Positions 30,262 through 39,731 are shown, counted from the stretch's first letter. The stretch: DNA of 64,000 nucleotides from Alcanivorax nanhaiticus (GCF_000756665.1 NZ_ARXV01000002.1:341966-405965); one strand, 5' to 3'. The notes: generated by a model from the sequence alone, not told the origin. Numbers and translations are program-made.

Positions 30262-30933
30262 ATGAAAGAAGCCCTGATCCGTTACTTCCCCCATGTGGAC
30301 TACGCCCCCTGCTGGCAGGCCATGCGTGATCTTACCGACCAGCGCACACCGGACACGCCAGACGAGTTATGGGTGCTGGAACATCCTCCCGTCTTTACCC
30401 TCGGCCAGGCCGGCAAGCCCGAGCATGTGCTCAATGCCGGCGACATCCCTGTGGTCAAAACCGACCGGGGTGGCCAGGTGACCTACCACGGCCCCGGCCA
30501 GACCGTGATTTACCTGATGCTGGACATCAAACGACTGGGGCTGGGCAGCCGCGGAATGGTCACCGCCATCGAGGAAAGCATTATCGAGTTTCTGGCCGAT
30601 CTGGGTATTCAGGCTGCCAGCCGTGACGATGCCCCCGGCGTCTATGTGCAGGGCGCCAAGATCGCCTCTCTGGGGCTTCGCATTCGGCGTGGGGCCACCT
30701 ACCACGGTCTGGCGATCAACCGGGATATGAACCTTTCCCCCTGGCAGCGGATCAACCCCTGTGGCCACGTGGGGCAACCCATGACCACCCTGGAAGCCCT
30801 GGGCATCCATCTGACCCGTGAAGACATGGAGCAACAGCTGGTGACCGTTTTAGCCAAACGTCTGGGGCTGACAGCACGGACAGCGCCAGCCCCGGACTGG
30901 TACAATAACCCTGACTCCACTACCTCTGACTGA
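30262..30933 (+). CDS. lipB: Octanoyl-ACP:protein N-octanoyltransferase
   Basis: Transfers octanoate from acyl-carrier protein to lipoyl domains, the first step of lipoate synthesis. 223 residues from ATG 30262; the frame is open to 30148 but that part crosses a terminator. Motifs: [15 protein letters not shown] (about 72-86), the substrate lysine in [11 protein letters not shown] (about 135-145) and the catalytic cysteine in NPCGHVG. lipA follows after 38 bp. Confidence 0.96.
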   Translation: MKEALIRYFPHVDYAPCWQAMRDLTDQRTPDTPDELWVLEHPPVFTLGQAGKPEHVLNAGDIPVVKTDRGGQVTYHGPGQTVIYLMLDIKRLGLGSRGMVTAIEESIIEFLADLGIQAASRDDAPGVYVQGAKIASLGLRIRRGATYHGLAINRDMNLSPWQRINPCGHVGQPMTTLEALGIHLTREDMEQQLVTVLAKRLGLTARTAPAPDWYNNPDSTTSD

Positions 30934-30971
30934 TCTTCAGCCAGGACACAGGCAATCAATACAGGCACTCC

Positions 30972-31952
30972 ATGAGCGAGCAGACACAGGCCAAACGCAA
31001 GGTTCAGATCGGCGACAAACTGCGTGGCGCAGACAAGGTGCGCACCATTCCTCTGGTCAATGAGGAAGGGGGCTACCAGCGCAAACCGGACTGGATTCGT
31101 GTACGGGTGCCTGCCAATGGGGAAATCCAGCGCATCAAGACCCTGTTGCGCAAGCAGAAGCTGCATACCGTGTGTGAAGAAGCCGCCTGCCCCAACCTGC
31201 CGGAATGCTTCGGCGGGGGTACCGCCACCTTCATGATCATGGGCGACATCTGTACTCGCCGCTGTGCCTTCTGTGACGTGGGTTTTGGCCGTCCCAATGC
31301 GCTTGACCCGGAAGAGCCCGTGCATCTGGCAGAGTCCGTGGAAAACCTGGAATTGAGCTATGTGGTGATCACCTCTGTAGACAGGGATGATCTGGCCGAC
31401 GGTGGCGCTGAACACTTTGCCGAATGTATTCGCCAGGTACGCAGCCGCACCCCGGACACCACCATCGAAATCCTGACACCGGACTTCCGTCCGTGCATGG
31501 ACACCGCACTGGATATACTGGAAGCCACCGCGCCGGATGTCTTCAACCACAACATCGAAACCGTACCGGACCTGTACAAACACATCCGCCCCGGTGCCCG
31601 CTACCAACACTCCCTCGACCTGCTCAAGCAATACAAATCGCGTCGTCCAGACGTCAGCACCAAAAGCGGCATCATGGTCGGGTTGGGTGAAACCTTCGAT
31701 CAGGTAATTGCTACCATCCGCGACCTTCGCGCCCATGACGTAGACATGATTACCATTGGTCAATACTTGCAGCCCAGCAAACACCATGCCCCCGTTGAAC
31801 GTTTCGTCCACCCCGACGAATTCCGTGAATATGCGCGCATCGCCGAGGAATTGGGTTTCATCTCGGTGGCATCTGGCCCGATGGTTCGCAGCTCCTACCA
31901 TGCCGACCTGCAGCACAAGGGTGTCGATGTGGGCATTCACAAACCCGCGTAA
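30972..31952 (+). CDS. lipA: Lipoyl synthase
   Basis: Radical-SAM enzyme inserting two sulfurs into octanoyl groups. 326 residues. The auxiliary cluster cysteines are in [16 protein letters not shown] (about 72-87) and the radical-SAM CxxxCxxC in [11 protein letters not shown] (about 98-108). The C-terminal RSSYHAD provides the conserved serine ligand region. It completes the lipB-lipA pair. Confidence 0.97.
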   Translation: MSEQTQAKRKVQIGDKLRGADKVRTIPLVNEEGGYQRKPDWIRVRVPANGEIQRIKTLLRKQKLHTVCEEAACPNLPECFGGGTATFMIMGDICTRRCAFCDVGFGRPNALDPEEPVHLAESVENLELSYVVITSVDRDDLADGGAEHFAECIRQVRSRTPDTTIEILTPDFRPCMDTALDILEATAPDVFNHNIETVPDLYKHIRPGARYQHSLDLLKQYKSRRPDVSTKSGIMVGLGETFDQVIATIRDLRAHDVDMITIGQYLQPSKHHAPVERFVHPDEFREYARIAEELGFISVASGPMVRSSYHADLQHKGVDVGIHKPA

Positions 31953-31962
31953 CCCTGGAATC

Positions 31963-31978
31963 CAGCACTGCCGTGCTG
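31963..31978 (+). terminator. Weak hairpin after lipA
   Basis: CAGCAC pairs with GTGCTG around TGCC, 11 bp after the lipA stop, followed by CGAAATTT. Short stem and poor T run. Confidence 0.3.
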
Positions 31979-32152
31979 CGAAATTTACAATTATGCATCG
32001 ACTGGCACACTGACCCGCCACAAGGTTTGCGGTAGTCTAATCCAGTCGTTGCCGTTCCTGCTGCTGCATGCCTGCTGACTTTCCGGAACGGTGTCTGTAA
32101 CAACAACAAGCTGTCCTTTCGTCGAAGTGACATCCGTTTCAGGGGTATTTCT

Positions 32153-33661
32153 ATGCTGCCGCTCGTAGTCCGGGTGACGACATTACACAAGCAACTTGGC
32201 CTTGCCATGATGTTGCTGGCTGCACTTTTACTCAGCGAAACCAGTCTCGCCGAGTCGCCAAACCCGATCATGAAAACGGTGCTCAGCACCGCCCAGAAAC
32301 TGCGCCTGGATGAACAGAATCTGGCACTGGCGGCCGTGCCTCTCAACGGCCCGGGTGAAGCACACTTTCTGAACGCTGACCAACCCTTCAACCCAGGCTC
32401 GATCATGAAGGTGGTTACCACCTACGCCGCCCTGGAACTGCTTGGCCCCACCTACCAGTGGCACACTCGCCTCTACACCGACGGCACCATTGAAGGCGAT
32501 ACCCTTCAAGGCAATTTGTATTACGCCGGGAGTGGCGACCCGAAACTCACCGAGGAGCGGCTTTGGCTACTGCTCAGGGAGTTGCGTTCCATGGGCATCG
32601 ACCACATTCAGGGTGACCTGGTACTGGACGGCAGCGTATTCAATCTGCCCAATGGCATTGCCGATTTTGATGACGATGGAGGCAATCCCAACGCGCCCTT
32701 TCTGGTGGAACCCAACGGCCTGCTCACCAATCTCAATGTGCTGCGCATTCGCTCACGGGCAGATCAACGAGGTGTTCACAGCTGGATGGAACCGCAACTG
32801 GCGGGCGTGGAACTGGATAACCAGATTGTGGTTCGCAAGTATGGGGCCTGCCCACGGCGTTTCCAGTTCGATTACACCCCCTCGGTCACAGAAAATGGGC
32901 TGACGAAAATCACCCTTACGGGAGTACTGCCGGAGGGCTGCTCCACCTCCAGTTACCTGTCCATTCTGGACCAGGCCGACTACACCGGCGCGCTGCTGGT
33001 GGGCCTCTGGCAACAACTGGGGGGCACCCTCACCGGACAAATTCGCGAAGGCCTGCGCCCCCGTGACAAGAGCTCCCAGTTATTGGCAACCACCTCCTCC
33101 CATGATCTGGTCACCATGGTGCGGGATATCAACAAGTGGAGTAACAATGTAATGGTGCGCCAGCTTTATCTGACGCTGGGCGCCAAGTTCCGTACACCGG
33201 ATGACGCCGATGACCTGGCTGCGGCAGACCGCACCATTCGTGAATGGATGACCGACAAAGGGATCGACAACACCAATCTGGTCTTCGAAAACGGCTCTGG
33301 ACTATCACGCAGCGAACGCATTTCCGCCCGCCAGATGGGCGAGTTGCTGGAGCACGCCTGGGCCAGCCGTTTCTCCGCCGAACTTATCGCCTCACTGCCG
33401 CTGGTGGCGATGGATGGCACCATGCGCCGCCGCCTCGGCCACGCCGACATGGCAGGCATGGGCCATATCAAAACCGGATCGCTGAAGGATGTGCGTTCCA
33501 TCGCCGGCTACACCCGGGATGAAAACAACACCACCTGGGTCGTCGTTGCCATGGTAAATGACCTGCGGGCCTGGAAAACCGAACCGGTACTGGATGAGAT
33601 CATCGAGCAGGTTCACCTCGCCGCTCGTCTGCAACCCATTCATACCGCATCCAATCAGTAG
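32153..33661 (+). CDS. dacB: D-alanyl-D-alanine carboxypeptidase/endopeptidase (PBP4 family)
   Basis: Periplasmic class C-type PBP4 that cleaves D-Ala-D-Ala and peptide crosslinks. 502 residues with an N-terminal signal region (about 12-32, AMMLLAALLLSETSLA). Active motifs: NPGSIMKVVTTYAALELLG (SxxK), KWSNNVMVRQL (SxN) and HIKTGSLKD (KTG). The insert between SxxK and SxN contains the typical PBP4 domain (NLYYAGSGDPKLTEERLW). It stands alone after lipA, adding to the wall genes of this window. Confidence 0.93.
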   Translation: MLPLVVRVTTLHKQLGLAMMLLAALLLSETSLAESPNPIMKTVLSTAQKLRLDEQNLALAAVPLNGPGEAHFLNADQPFNPGSIMKVVTTYAALELLGPTYQWHTRLYTDGTIEGDTLQGNLYYAGSGDPKLTEERLWLLLRELRSMGIDHIQGDLVLDGSVFNLPNGIADFDDDGGNPNAPFLVEPNGLLTNLNVLRIRSRADQRGVHSWMEPQLAGVELDNQIVVRKYGACPRRFQFDYTPSVTENGLTKITLTGVLPEGCSTSSYLSILDQADYTGALLVGLWQQLGGTLTGQIREGLRPRDKSSQLLATTSSHDLVTMVRDINKWSNNVMVRQLYLTLGAKFRTPDDADDLAAADRTIREWMTDKGIDNTNLVFENGSGLSRSERISARQMGELLEHAWASRFSAELIASLPLVAMDGTMRRRLGHADMAGMGHIKTGSLKDVRSIAGYTRDENNTTWVVVAMVNDLRAWKTEPVLDEIIEQVHLAARLQPIHTASNQ

Positions 33662-33784
33662 TCGCTCACCCTCCGTTCATGACGTCCATGCTTTGCTGGA
33701 TGGTTTGTGCAACACTGCTGCGAGCAATCAATAACAGATAGCCGCAGCAGAGCACCTCCCTTACGCGAATCCGGATTTGTCACC

Positions 33785-34453
33785 ATGATCACTGTCCATC
33801 ACCTGGAAAACTCCCGTTCCCTTCGCATCGTCTGGATGCTGGAAGAGCTGGGCGTGGAATACCGCATCAAGCACTACAAGCGCGACAGCAAGACCATGCT
33901 TGCCCCTGCTGAACTCCGTGAGATCCACCCGCTCGGCAAGTCTCCGGTCATTACCGATGGGGACAACGTGATTGCCGAATCCGGTGCCATTATCGAATAC
34001 CTTGCCAATCGCTACGGCTCGCCAGACTGGGTAATCCCGGCCAATAGCCCCCGTTGGCAACAAGAGCGCTATTGGCTGCACTACGCAGAGGGCTCGCTGA
34101 TGCCGCTGCTGGTGATGAAGCTGATCTTTAGTCATATCCCGCGCTCACCGATGCCCTTCTTCGTGAAACCGGTAGCCAAAGGCATCAGCGGCAAGGTAAT
34201 CGGAGGCTATATCAACCCTCAGCTACAGACCCAGCTTGAAGTGATCGACAAACATCTGTCTGAGCACAACTGGTTTACCGGCGAACAGCCCGGCTGCGCC
34301 GACATCATGATGAGTTTTCCCTTGCAGGCGGCCAGTGCCCGCGCTGACATTAATACACTACCGGGCATCAAACGCTTCCTGGAGCAAATGGAGGCTCGCC
34401 CGGCATACCAGCGTGCAGTCGAAACTGCTGGCCCACTCACTCCGATGAGCTAA
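33785..34453 (+). CDS. Glutathione S-transferase family protein
   Basis: 222 residues. Thioredoxin-like N-terminal domain with HHLENSRSLRIVWMLEELG (about 5-23) and the cis-proline and glutathione-binding segment GKSPVITDGDNVIAESGAI (about 60-78); helical C-terminal domain. The ATG at 33785 is chosen because the conserved sequence begins there; the frame is open to 33707. Substrate unknown. A methyltransferase follows at once. Confidence 0.88.
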   Translation: MITVHHLENSRSLRIVWMLEELGVEYRIKHYKRDSKTMLAPAELREIHPLGKSPVITDGDNVIAESGAIIEYLANRYGSPDWVIPANSPRWQQERYWLHYAEGSLMPLLVMKLIFSHIPRSPMPFFVKPVAKGISGKVIGGYINPQLQTQLEVIDKHLSEHNWFTGEQPGCADIMMSFPLQAASARADINTLPGIKRFLEQMEARPAYQRAVETAGPLTPMS

Positions 34454-34456
34454 ACC

Positions 34457-35179
34457 GTGACACACTCGCCTGCCGACAACGCGCCAGATCCCGAACACAA
34501 GGTACTGGCGTGTTGGCAGCAAAGTGCTGACCACTGGCGGCAACTGATTACGCACAACCGCCTGGCAAGCCGCGCTATTACCAACCCAGCCATTGAGCAG
34601 GCTATTCTTGATTATCAGCCCGCCACGGTTCTTGACCTGGGCTGCGGAGAAGGCTGGCTGGCCCGGAGACTGGCAGCACGCGGCATTACCATCACCGCCA
34701 CGGATGCCGTGAGCAGCCTGATTGAGAATGCCCGGCAGCAGGATCCCCGCAGCCAATATTACTGTCTGGAATACGCAGCACTGCCCGGACCTCTCGCCGG
34801 GCAGCAGTTTGATCTGGCGGTATGCAACTTCTCCCTCTTCGGCGACGACTCCGTTCGATCTCTGCTTGCTACACTTGATGATCTGACTGCCCCCACCGGC
34901 TACCTGCTGATTCAGACCCTCCACCCACTCAGCGCCTGTCAGGGAGACTACCGGGAAGGCTGGCGGGACAGTCAATGGCAAGGTCTCGATGAGCAGGGGC
35001 AGGCGCTGGGAGAGGCTCCCCCATGGTATTTCCGCCCAATGGCCGGCTGGCTCGACCTGCTACAACAACATGGCAAGATCGTCCGCATTGAAGAACCGCT
35101 GGACCCCCAATCACAACTCCCGCTTTCTGTGATTTTTCATGTCCAAAGGGACAAGAAACAGGAACATAACAAGCCATAA
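34457..35179 (+). CDS. Class I SAM-dependent methyltransferase, GTG start
   Basis: 240 residues with motif I VLDLGCGEGWLARRLAARG (about 55-73) and acidic loop ITATDAVSSLI. GTG at 34457, four bases after the GST stop, is the only early start in this frame; the ribosome site is weak, so coupling with GST is likely. Substrate unknown; tellurite- or thiopurine-type small-molecule methylation would be a guess. Confidence 0.85.
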   Translation: MTHSPADNAPDPEHKVLACWQQSADHWRQLITHNRLASRAITNPAIEQAILDYQPATVLDLGCGEGWLARRLAARGITITATDAVSSLIENARQQDPRSQYYCLEYAALPGPLAGQQFDLAVCNFSLFGDDSVRSLLATLDDLTAPTGYLLIQTLHPLSACQGDYREGWRDSQWQGLDEQGQALGEAPPWYFRPMAGWLDLLQQHGKIVRIEEPLDPQSQLPLSVIFHVQRDKKQEHNKP

Positions 35180-35248
35180 CAAAGTGGCTACAGCGTCCGC
35201 CCAGCAGCCCTTCTAGTCTTGCTGCAACGTACTGAGGATGCAGCGACA

Positions 35249-35440
35249 ATGATATTGTTGTACTTCTTGCTGGTTTTTGTCGGTGTGATGGCCCTGAACC
35301 ACTACCTTTCGCTTCTTAAGCACTCGCGCCATGGCGAGCAGTCTTATCAAGATCGCCCTCTCCAGGCATTGATTGAGCATTGTCAGCAATCTCATACCCA
35401 CAGCCTAATTCCGCCATCAGGGATTGCTAAAAAGGGTTAA
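35249..35440 (+). CDS. Possible small single-helix membrane protein
   Basis: 63 residues: a strong N-terminal membrane helix (MILLYFLLVFVGVMALNHYL) followed by a basic and polar tail. A GAGGA lies about twelve bases upstream of the ATG. Not recognised. It fills most of the gap before the NlpE-like gene. It could also be chance. Confidence 0.4.
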   Translation: MILLYFLLVFVGVMALNHYLSLLKHSRHGEQSYQDRPLQALIEHCQQSHTHSLIPPSGIAKKG

Positions 35441-35511
35441 AACTCACGAACCTTTGTCGCAGCAAGGACTCCAAGGATTACAATGTCGGGACCATTCGAG
35501 GGAGTGAAAAA

Positions 35512-35955
35512 ATGAAGAAAGCATTGATTGCAGGTCTTGCCGCCGCCGTTTTGGCCGGCTGCCAATCCCAGCAACCGGTTGATGAAGAGCCAGTGGTAAT
35601 CAATCCTACCGCACAGAAAGCCGTTTACAGTGGCATGTTGCCCTGTGCAGATTGCTCTGGCATTCGTACCACGCTCACCCTGTATCGCGACCAGTTCGAT
35701 GCACCAACCCGATTCCAGTTGCGCGAAGAATATCTGCAGGGCTCCAAGGTTGGCCTGACAGCCGTTGAACGTGGAGACTGGGCGCTGGAGAACCGCATCC
35801 ATAATGACCGTCAAATGGATCTGTACATCATCAATCCGGAAACTCCGGACGCCAAACGCCAGTACCTGCGTGATGCAGTCAACGCGGTTGAGCAGCTTGA
35901 CCAGGATGGCAATATTATCGAAAGCAATCTGAATTACCGACTGCTAAGCAAGTAG
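35512..35955 (+). CDS. NlpE-N-domain lipoprotein (copper/envelope stress)
   Basis: 147 residues with lipobox VLAGC (Cys about 18) and an NlpE N-terminal-like barrel containing YSGMLPCADCSGIRTTLTLY (about 39-58); the CxxC matches the redox pair of NlpE. NlpE is an outer-membrane sensor lipoprotein that activates the Cpx response in E. coli; this shorter form has only the N-terminal domain. No cpx genes are nearby. A GC-rich hairpin follows. Confidence 0.85.
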   Translation: MKKALIAGLAAAVLAGCQSQQPVDEEPVVINPTAQKAVYSGMLPCADCSGIRTTLTLYRDQFDAPTRFQLREEYLQGSKVGLTAVERGDWALENRIHNDRQMDLYIINPETPDAKRQYLRDAVNAVEQLDQDGNIIESNLNYRLLSK

Positions 35956-35969
35956 CCCCAACACCCTCG

Positions 35970-35993
35970 GGGCGCGGCATTCCTGCCGCGCCC
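35970..35993 (+). terminator. GC-rich hairpin after the NlpE-like gene
   Basis: GGGCGCGGCA pairs perfectly with TGCCGCGCCC around the four-base loop TTCC, 14 bp after the stop codon. There is no T run, so it may be Rho-assisted or a stabiliser. Confidence 0.5.
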
Positions 35994-36043
35994 ACAAAAC
36001 GAAGCATCGCTAAGCTACCCTTCTGATCAGATTGTCTTACTGC

Positions 36044-36064
36044 GAATAGGAATGACTTGCATTT
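36044..36064. promoter_or_regulatory. Possible Fur-like site before exbB
   Basis: GAATAGGAATGACTTGCATT resembles the Fur consensus on the opposite strand at roughly 13 of 20 positions. It is in the 277-bp gap before a TonB system, where iron control is usual. The match is weak. Confidence 0.3.
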
Positions 36065-36232
36065 AGGCCGCCCCAAGCCTAATATCGCGAACCGTATTCA
36101 GGCTACTTTGCCCCCGATGGGAACCTTGAGCCCATCGCACCCCCTGACACATCACTGTCATTCGGTTCACGCAAAGTCTGGCGCGTTTAAATCATCAGAT
36201 GATCTACACAGGTATCCGACAGGAGTTTTGCC

Positions 36233-36904
36233 ATGCCCCCTCTTACTCTGCAGCTGCCGGAATGGTTTGTCAGCGGCGGCATCACCATGTGGGTACTGGC
36301 CCTGCTCTCGGTGGTTGCCCTGGCAACACTAATCTCAAAGATTCTGCACTTCGCCCGTATTCGCCCCGGCAACACCCGCCAGGCGGATCAGCTGCTTGAC
36401 GCCCTGCGTAAAGGACAACAACCAGGCAAACCCGGCAAATTGTCTTCGCCGGTAGACCGGGTGATCTGGCAATGCTGGAAGAACCGCAATCTGGACGAAG
36501 CCGCCTGGCAGGAAGAAAGCCTGCGCCTGGCACGCACTTCCCTGGACGATCTGCGCGGCGGTCTGCGGGTGCTGGAAGTGATCAGCGCCATCGCCCCATT
36601 GCTGGGCCTGCTCGGTACCGTATTCGGTATGATTGGCGCCTTCCAGGCACTGGAAACAGCAGGTTCTCAGGTAGACCCGTCGATCCTTTCCGGTGGTATC
36701 TGGGAAGCACTGCTCACCACCGCAGCGGGTCTCACTGTGGCCATCCCCACATTGGCGGCATTCCACTGGGCTGATCGTAATATTGAGCAGTGCCGAGAAA
36801 AAATGCAGGACCGTCTTTCCCGCCTGAAAGTGGTTCGCAACCTCAAAACAGACCCCGAACCGGTAGACGACAGCAGCGAGCCGGCGGTATCGCATGCATA
36901 TTGA
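36233..36904 (+). CDS. exbB: ExbB/TolQ-family proton channel protein
   Basis: Inner-membrane proton channel subunit that energises TonB. 223 residues with one N-terminal helix (about 15-40) and a pair of helices (about 118-140 and 160-185): LEVISAIAPLLGLLGTVFGM and ILSGGIWEALLTTAAGLTVA. Overlaps exbD by eleven bases. The four genes 36233-38460 overlap and form one operon. Confidence 0.92.
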   Translation: MPPLTLQLPEWFVSGGITMWVLALLSVVALATLISKILHFARIRPGNTRQADQLLDALRKGQQPGKPGKLSSPVDRVIWQCWKNRNLDEAAWQEESLRLARTSLDDLRGGLRVLEVISAIAPLLGLLGTVFGMIGAFQALETAGSQVDPSILSGGIWEALLTTAAGLTVAIPTLAAFHWADRNIEQCREKMQDRLSRLKVVRNLKTDPEPVDDSSEPAVSHAY

Positions 36905-37274
36905 AGCCGAACACCATCGCGCACCGTTCATCAGCCTGACACCACTGATTGATGTGGTATTTATCCTGCTGGTGTTCTTTATGTTGGCCACCCGTTTTGG
37001 GCAGTTCAACGATCTGCCGGTGAATGTGCAGCCGGCAGACAGCAGCAGCGAGCAACAGGACGAATGGCTGGTGGTGGAAGTGAAAGCTGATGGCGCTTTG
37101 ATGCTGAACGGCGTGAGCTTTACTCCGGCCGCCATCGCCGACCGTCTGGAAAGAAAAAACCAGAAGGTATGGGTAACCGTAAGCCCGGATGCCACCCTGC
37201 AGCAGGCCCTGCGTGCAGTGGACGACATTAAGGCGGCAGGGGCCCGTGACGTACAACTGGAGCTGTTGCCATGA
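36894..37274 (+). CDS. exbD: ExbD-family protein, first copy
   Basis: 126 residues. N-terminal helix ISLTPLIDVVFILLVFFMLA (about 14-33) with the protonatable Asp in PLIDVVF, then a periplasmic domain. Transmits proton motive force to TonB together with ExbB. Overlaps the next exbD copy by four bases. Confidence 0.92.
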   Translation: MHIEAEHHRAPFISLTPLIDVVFILLVFFMLATRFGQFNDLPVNVQPADSSSEQQDEWLVVEVKADGALMLNGVSFTPAAIADRLERKNQKVWVTVSPDATLQQALRAVDDIKAAGARDVQLELLP

Positions 37275-37735
37275 TGATCATGGAAAACTCCAGCCGCCGG
37301 CCGCCGCTGGAACCAGTGCTACCACTGATCAACGTGGTGTTCTTGCTGCTGATCTTCTTTATGCTGGCCGGCCAGTTAGCGAAACGACCCGTGGTGGCGG
37401 TAGAGACACCGGTGAGCCAGGTGGCGAATGGCAAGGAAGCCCGTGAAAAACTGCTGCTGGTTCTCAAATCCGATGGGCAATGGTTCACCGAAGACGGCAA
37501 GTCACCGCTGAATGAGGCGGCTCTGGCAGAACTCATTAACGGTCTGCCTACCGTTGCCGACGAGGACACAGGCACCCTGATGAAGGATGCGGAAGTTCGC
37601 CTGCTGGCCGACGCCAGTATTTCCATGGCATCACTTCGCCAGCGACTGGAAATTCTTCAGGCCATGGGTGTGGAACAGGTGCGTCTGGTAACACAAGCGG
37701 ATCCAGGTAGTAACGGGGACGAGAGCCAACCATGA
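37271..37735 (+). CDS. ExbD-family protein, second copy, Asn at the proton position
   Basis: 154 residues, a diverged second ExbD. The helix reads LEPVLPLINVVFLLLIFFML, so the Asp of PLIDVVF in the first copy is replaced by Asn here. If alignment holds, this copy cannot use the usual proton-binding carboxylate. Periplasmic domain follows. It overlaps exbD1 and tonB by four bases each, so all are translated together. Confidence 0.88.
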   Translation: MMIMENSSRRPPLEPVLPLINVVFLLLIFFMLAGQLAKRPVVAVETPVSQVANGKEAREKLLLVLKSDGQWFTEDGKSPLNEAALAELINGLPTVADEDTGTLMKDAEVRLLADASISMASLRQRLEILQAMGVEQVRLVTQADPGSNGDESQP

Positions 37736-38460
37736 ACAAACGAACCTTGATGGCCTGGGGCCTGTCTATCGTTGTCCATGCCAGCGTCCTGGTTACCGTT
37801 GGAGCCCTGACCTTGGCAGGTGGACGCCCTGCCCAACCCGGCGTTACCGAAATCGCCATTAACCTGTCTGCGCCACCGGCCCCGACACCGACCGTTGCGC
37901 CACAGCCGGCGCCACAGCCCAAACCGAAGCCAAAGCCAAAGCCCAAGGTCAAACCCACGCCCAAACCCAAGCCTGTGGTGAAAAAGCCCGAGCCCAAGCC
38001 AGAGCCGAAACCCGAGCCGGTAGAGGAAGTGGTGACACAGGAAACGGCTCCCACAGAGCAGCCACTGGAAACCACACAGCAGACAGCATCCCAGAGCCAG
38101 CAGCAGGGCGCCAAAGGCATAGCCGGCGATCCAGGCAAAGGCGCAGACCTGAGTGGTAATAACGACACGCTGCTGAAGCGCTATCTGGCCAAGGTGCGCA
38201 ACACAATCGAAGACAACAAGCAGTACCCGCACCGCGCCCGCATGCGTCGTCAGGAAGGCACGGTGAAGATCAGCTTTGCCATCAACGCCAATGGCCGTGC
38301 GGAACAGGTAGCGCTGACCGACAGCTCCGGCAGCCGTATTCTCGATCGCGCCACTCTGGAGCTCCTGTCCCGTCTGCGCTTTGAAGCTCCGCCCCGCGAG
38401 CTGAAAACGATCCCCGTCAGCATCACCGTGCCGGTAGATTACAGCCTGAACAACAGTTGA
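37732..38460 (+). CDS. tonB: TonB energy transducer
   Basis: 242 residues: N-terminal helix (about 9-28), a proline/lysine spacer (PKPKPKPKVKPTPKPKP and similar, about 60-100), and a C-terminal TonB domain (about 150-240) with YPHRARMRRQEGTVKISFAI and LLSRLRFEAPPREL. Spans the periplasm to power outer-membrane receptors. No receptor gene is in the window. A ten-bp stem hairpin follows the stop. Confidence 0.93.
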   Translation: MNKRTLMAWGLSIVVHASVLVTVGALTLAGGRPAQPGVTEIAINLSAPPAPTPTVAPQPAPQPKPKPKPKPKVKPTPKPKPVVKKPEPKPEPKPEPVEEVVTQETAPTEQPLETTQQTASQSQQQGAKGIAGDPGKGADLSGNNDTLLKRYLAKVRNTIEDNKQYPHRARMRRQEGTVKISFAINANGRAEQVALTDSSGSRILDRATLELLSRLRFEAPPRELKTIPVSITVPVDYSLNNS

Positions 38461-38467
38461 TCCCTCT

Positions 38468-38500
38468 CCCGCCTGTCCGTATTTTCAAGAGACAGGCGGG
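38468..38500 (+). terminator. Hairpin after tonB
   Basis: CCCGCCTGTC (38468-38477) and GACAGGCGGG (38491-38500) form a perfect ten-bp stem eight bases after the tonB stop. No T run follows. Confidence 0.55.
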
Positions 38501-38511
38501 GCAACCCCTGC

Positions 38512-38817
38512 TAGGGAGCCTCTGAATAACTCCTTGCATGCTCAGTCTTTCAGGCCGATTCACCCCCTCTAGGGCCAAAAGGTAAAGCGGGGCGCACTTT
38601 TGAAGGCATTCTGGTTGCCTGTCGAGCCTCTTACCTTCAAAGAACGGCAACAACGAGTGTGGATCAGCCTGAAAGACCCGGAGGGCGCGACCTGAAGGGC
38701 CCATCTTCTGCGCTTTGCCTCTCGGAAAGGGAGCCACCCTGACCATCGAGACAAAACACAGCAGCTGCACCCTTCAGGTCACGCTGAGTACGCAAGGAGT
38801 TATTCAGAGGCTCCCTA
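38512..38817. mobile_element. 306-bp MITE-like element with long terminal inverted repeats
   Basis: The ends share GGGAGCCTCTGAATAACTCC in inverse orientation; similarity continues to about 34 bp with two mismatches and ends in TA on both sides, compatible with a TA target. An internal inverted pair GACCTGAAGGG/CCCTTCAGGTC is also present. No transposase frame is visible inside. A related terminus occurs at 63978-64000. It fills the gap between tonB and the ZIP gene, so the ZIP promoter must lie in it or in the 26 bp after it. Confidence 0.75.
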
Positions 38818-38843
38818 CGTCTCCCACAAGACAAGGACACGGG

Positions 38844-39557
38844 ATGAACCCACTTTATCTTGCTCTACTGTTGAGCCTGGCCGCCGGGTTAAGCATGGCG
38901 ATAGGCGCACTACTCGCCGTCAAACCCCTTATTGCACGGGACTGGCTTCGCCAGGAGGTTCGCCACACCGTCATCGCATTTGGGGGCGGAGCATTGCTTG
39001 CCGCTGTGGCGCTGGTGTTGGTACCGGAAGGAGCCAAACATCACTCCCCCTTTTCCGCCACCGTCATGTTTGTGGGAGGCGGTCTCGTCTTCATGATCAT
39101 CGACCGCGCCCTGGCGGCACGGGGAGGGGCCATGTCACAGCTGCTGGCTATGCTGCTCGACTTTGTACCCGAAGCCATTGCGCTTGGCGCGGCTCTGGCA
39201 GTTGGCGGAGGGCAAGCGTATCTGCTGGCGTTCCTGATCGGGTTACAGAACCTTCCTGAAGGCTTCAACGCCTATCGGGAGATTCGTGGCGGTGGCGGGC
39301 TAGCGCCCGGCAAGATCATTCTGGCTTTTGCCGCCCTATCCCTGCTGGGTCCACTCAGCGCCTGGCTTGGCTTTGCCATACTGGTAGACATGCCGGTCAT
39401 CCTCGGGGGCATCATGTTGTTTGCCAGCGGCGGCATTCTCTACCTGATCTTCCAGGACATCGCCCCACAGGTTCCGCTCAAGCGGGCCTGGGCACCGTCA
39501 CAGGGAGCCGTTGCCGGGTTTGCCTTGGGGTTGGTAGGGCATTTGCTGGTGGGGTGA
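38844..39557 (+). CDS. ZIP-family metal transporter
   Basis: 237 residues with about eight hydrophobic segments. ZIP metal-site helices are recognisable: LLDFVPEAIALGAAL (about 110-124) and LQNLPEGFNAYREI (about 135-148). Predicted import of a divalent metal such as zinc or iron. Start chosen at ATG 38844 (GGACACGGG upstream), after the repeat element. Metal specificity cannot be read from sequence. Confidence 0.85.
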   Translation: MNPLYLALLLSLAAGLSMAIGALLAVKPLIARDWLRQEVRHTVIAFGGGALLAAVALVLVPEGAKHHSPFSATVMFVGGGLVFMIIDRALAARGGAMSQLLAMLLDFVPEAIALGAALAVGGGQAYLLAFLIGLQNLPEGFNAYREIRGGGGLAPGKIILAFAALSLLGPLSAWLGFAILVDMPVILGGIMLFASGGILYLIFQDIAPQVPLKRAWAPSQGAVAGFALGLVGHLLVG

Positions 39558-39563
39558 AAAGCA

Positions 39564-39591
39564 GCTGCGAGCTACGAGCTTTCAGCTGCGA
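39564..39591. repeat. Phased-heptad element 6, left arm
   Basis: Four in-phase units GCTGCGA GCTACGA GCTTTCA GCTGCGA just after the ZIP stop codon. In reverse complement they fit the same unit as the 40-copy array at 39822. The region between (39592-39821) holds no gene; it has only a REP-like unit. Confidence 0.8.
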
Positions 39592-39731
39592 GGAGAACCG
39601 ACAATATCAGGCCGAAAAGCCCCGGGAGCTTGCCAGCAAGTGCAGCGAGGCGACCGAAGATAATTATTTTCAAAGACCAGTCGAGCTCAGGATTGCCCAG
39701 CCGCCCTGCGGTCGATTCCGCGTTAACACGC

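Noticed and set aside
38569..38754. Short minus-strand frame inside the MITE-like element
   Set aside because: About 61 residues, no transposase motifs and no ribosome site; likely chance coding in a repeat.
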